5,518 nucleotides of DNA from an uncultured Emergencia sp. (GTDB lineage Bacteria; Bacillota; Clostridia; Peptostreptococcales; Anaerovoracaceae). The notes below the pieces were generated by a model. It did no database searches. It saw nothing but the letters and a program-made list of their open reading frames with translations, and was not told the origin of the DNA. The position numbers were made by a program, and so were the translations under genes. Each line of letters opens with the position of its first letter. The first letter of the stretch is position 1. Positions 4,865 to 5,518 of the stretch are shown here, one piece after another. The DNA lies in contig CABSEO010000164.1 in the NCBI GenBank assembly GCA_902476665.1, positions 1 through 5,518 on the forward strand, given 5' to 3'.

Positions 4865-5518
4865 ATGAAAACAAGAATTATTTCGGGTCTCTGTATGGTG
4901 CCGCTTCTGATCGTTGTATACCTGGGAGGTTACTGGCTGACAGCACTTTGTATTCTTATTGGATTTATAGGGATCAGGGAGCTTTTCAGAGGATTTAACG
5001 CTATTGATATTCATCCGTCGGAGCCTGTAGCCTATGGAGCTATGCTGGTTTTGTATCTGCTGAACGGTTTTGTTCCGGGACAGCATGAGTACATTCTGGG
5101 CTGGCTTTGTGCAGGAATCATGGCAAGCTCAATTTATATTTTCAAGATTGATCAGAGGAAGATAGAAGATGCGCTGGCTACGATGCTGGGCATTATTTAT
5201 GTGGTGTTCTTCTCTTATCATGTGGTATTGGTGGATCAGACAGGTGAGTATTCCGTTTTGATCTGGCTGGTTCTTCTGTCTGCATTCTGTACTGATATTT
5301 TTGCTTACTTCAGCGGGTATTTTTTCGGAAAGCATAAGCTTTGTCCTGTTCTGAGTCCGAAAAAAACTATTGAAGGAGCTATTGGAGGCACTCTGGGCAG
5401 CGTTGTTTGCTGCGGGTTGTTCGGCTGGTTTGTGACACCGGATATCTGGATTCACTGCCTGATTATCGGATTTATTGGAGCGATTCTGTCGCAGTGCGGA
5501 GACTTGACTGCTTCAGCC
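4865..5518 (+). CDS. cdsA: Phosphatidate cytidylyltransferase, 3'-truncated
   Basis: The frame from the ATG at 4865 is open to the last base, giving 218 residues with no stop, so the C-terminus lies beyond the window. CdsA converts phosphatidic acid and CTP to CDP-diacylglycerol, the precursor of phosphatidylglycerol, cardiolipin and related lipids, in the cytoplasmic membrane. The sequence is strongly hydrophobic, with about seven or eight likely membrane segments (roughly 7-40 as one or two, then 57-72, 79-94, 105-123, 131-150, 174-190 and 196-210). Family blocks seen are TDIFAYFSGYFFGK (143-156), LSPKKTIEGAIGG (163-175) and QCGDL (210-214). The family signature with KD and HGG-DR-D should follow outside the window. 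The start MKTRIISGL matches the family's N-terminus. AAGGA (4850-4854), inside the end of uppS and 10 bases upstream, is the likely ribosome binding site. Only 2 bases separate it from uppS, so the genes are probably co-translated. Confidence 0.94.
   Translation, partial: MKTRIISGLCMVPLLIVVYLGGYWLTALCILIGFIGIRELFRGFNAIDIHPSEPVAYGAMLVLYLLNGFVPGQHEYILGWLCAGIMASSIYIFKIDQRKIEDALATMLGIIYVVFFSYHVVLVDQTGEYSVLIWLVLLSAFCTDIFAYFSGYFFGKHKLCPVLSPKKTIEGAIGGTLGSVVCCGLFGWFVTPDIWIHCLIIGFIGAILSQCGDLTASA

Noticed and set aside
5129..5455. A 108-codon minus-strand frame opposite cdsA
   Set aside because: It is the shadow of the cdsA coding frame, which runs uninterrupted with CdsA motifs to the window edge.

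Overview
The window reads as an ordinary housekeeping stretch of a low-to-mid GC Gram-positive anaerobe, most likely a Clostridia/Lachnospiraceae-type Firmicute. The grounds are purine-rich AGGAGG-type ribosome binding sites, TGn-extended -10 promoters, the pyrH-frr-uppS-cdsA gene order, and the sequence style of the proteins. No taxonomic search was possible, so this is inference. All supported genes lie on the + strand.

Layout. (1) Positions 2-739 hold the 3' part of an acidic, soluble-looking protein that I do not recognise; its start lies outside the window. (2) A promoter near 745-774 drives a two-gene unit. nudC (815-1651) encodes an NAD(H)-type Nudix pyrophosphatase with a zinc ribbon. 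trxB (1648-2520) encodes a thioredoxin-disulfide reductase and overlaps nudC by the ATGA arrangement. The unit ends at a hairpin terminator (2564-2614). (3) A second, strong-looking promoter (2636-2664) and a leader of about 95 nt that can fold on itself start the next operon. That operon is pyrH (UMP kinase, 2766-3470), frr (ribosome recycling factor, 3481-4035), uppS (undecaprenyl diphosphate synthase, 4131-4862) and cdsA (phosphatidate cytidylyltransferase, 4865 to the edge, 3' truncated). Two hairpins without U-tracts fill the 95-bp gap between frr and uppS.

How the genes fit together. The first unit pairs two pyridine-nucleotide enzymes: one hydrolyses NAD(H) or removes NAD caps from RNA, the other spends NADPH to reduce thioredoxin. 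The second unit is the well-known growth operon linking UTP supply, ribosome recycling, the lipid carrier for wall synthesis and CDP-diacylglycerol for phospholipids. The rpsB-tsf genes that often precede pyrH are absent here; pyrH has its own promoter instead.

I see no mobile element, CRISPR array, tRNA or rRNA, and no evidence of a new system. The points most worth checking are an apparent in-frame loss of roughly 12-17 residues in the C-terminal FAD-domain part of TrxB, a non-canonical residue run after the SQPW motif of NudC, and the self-folding pyrH leader.
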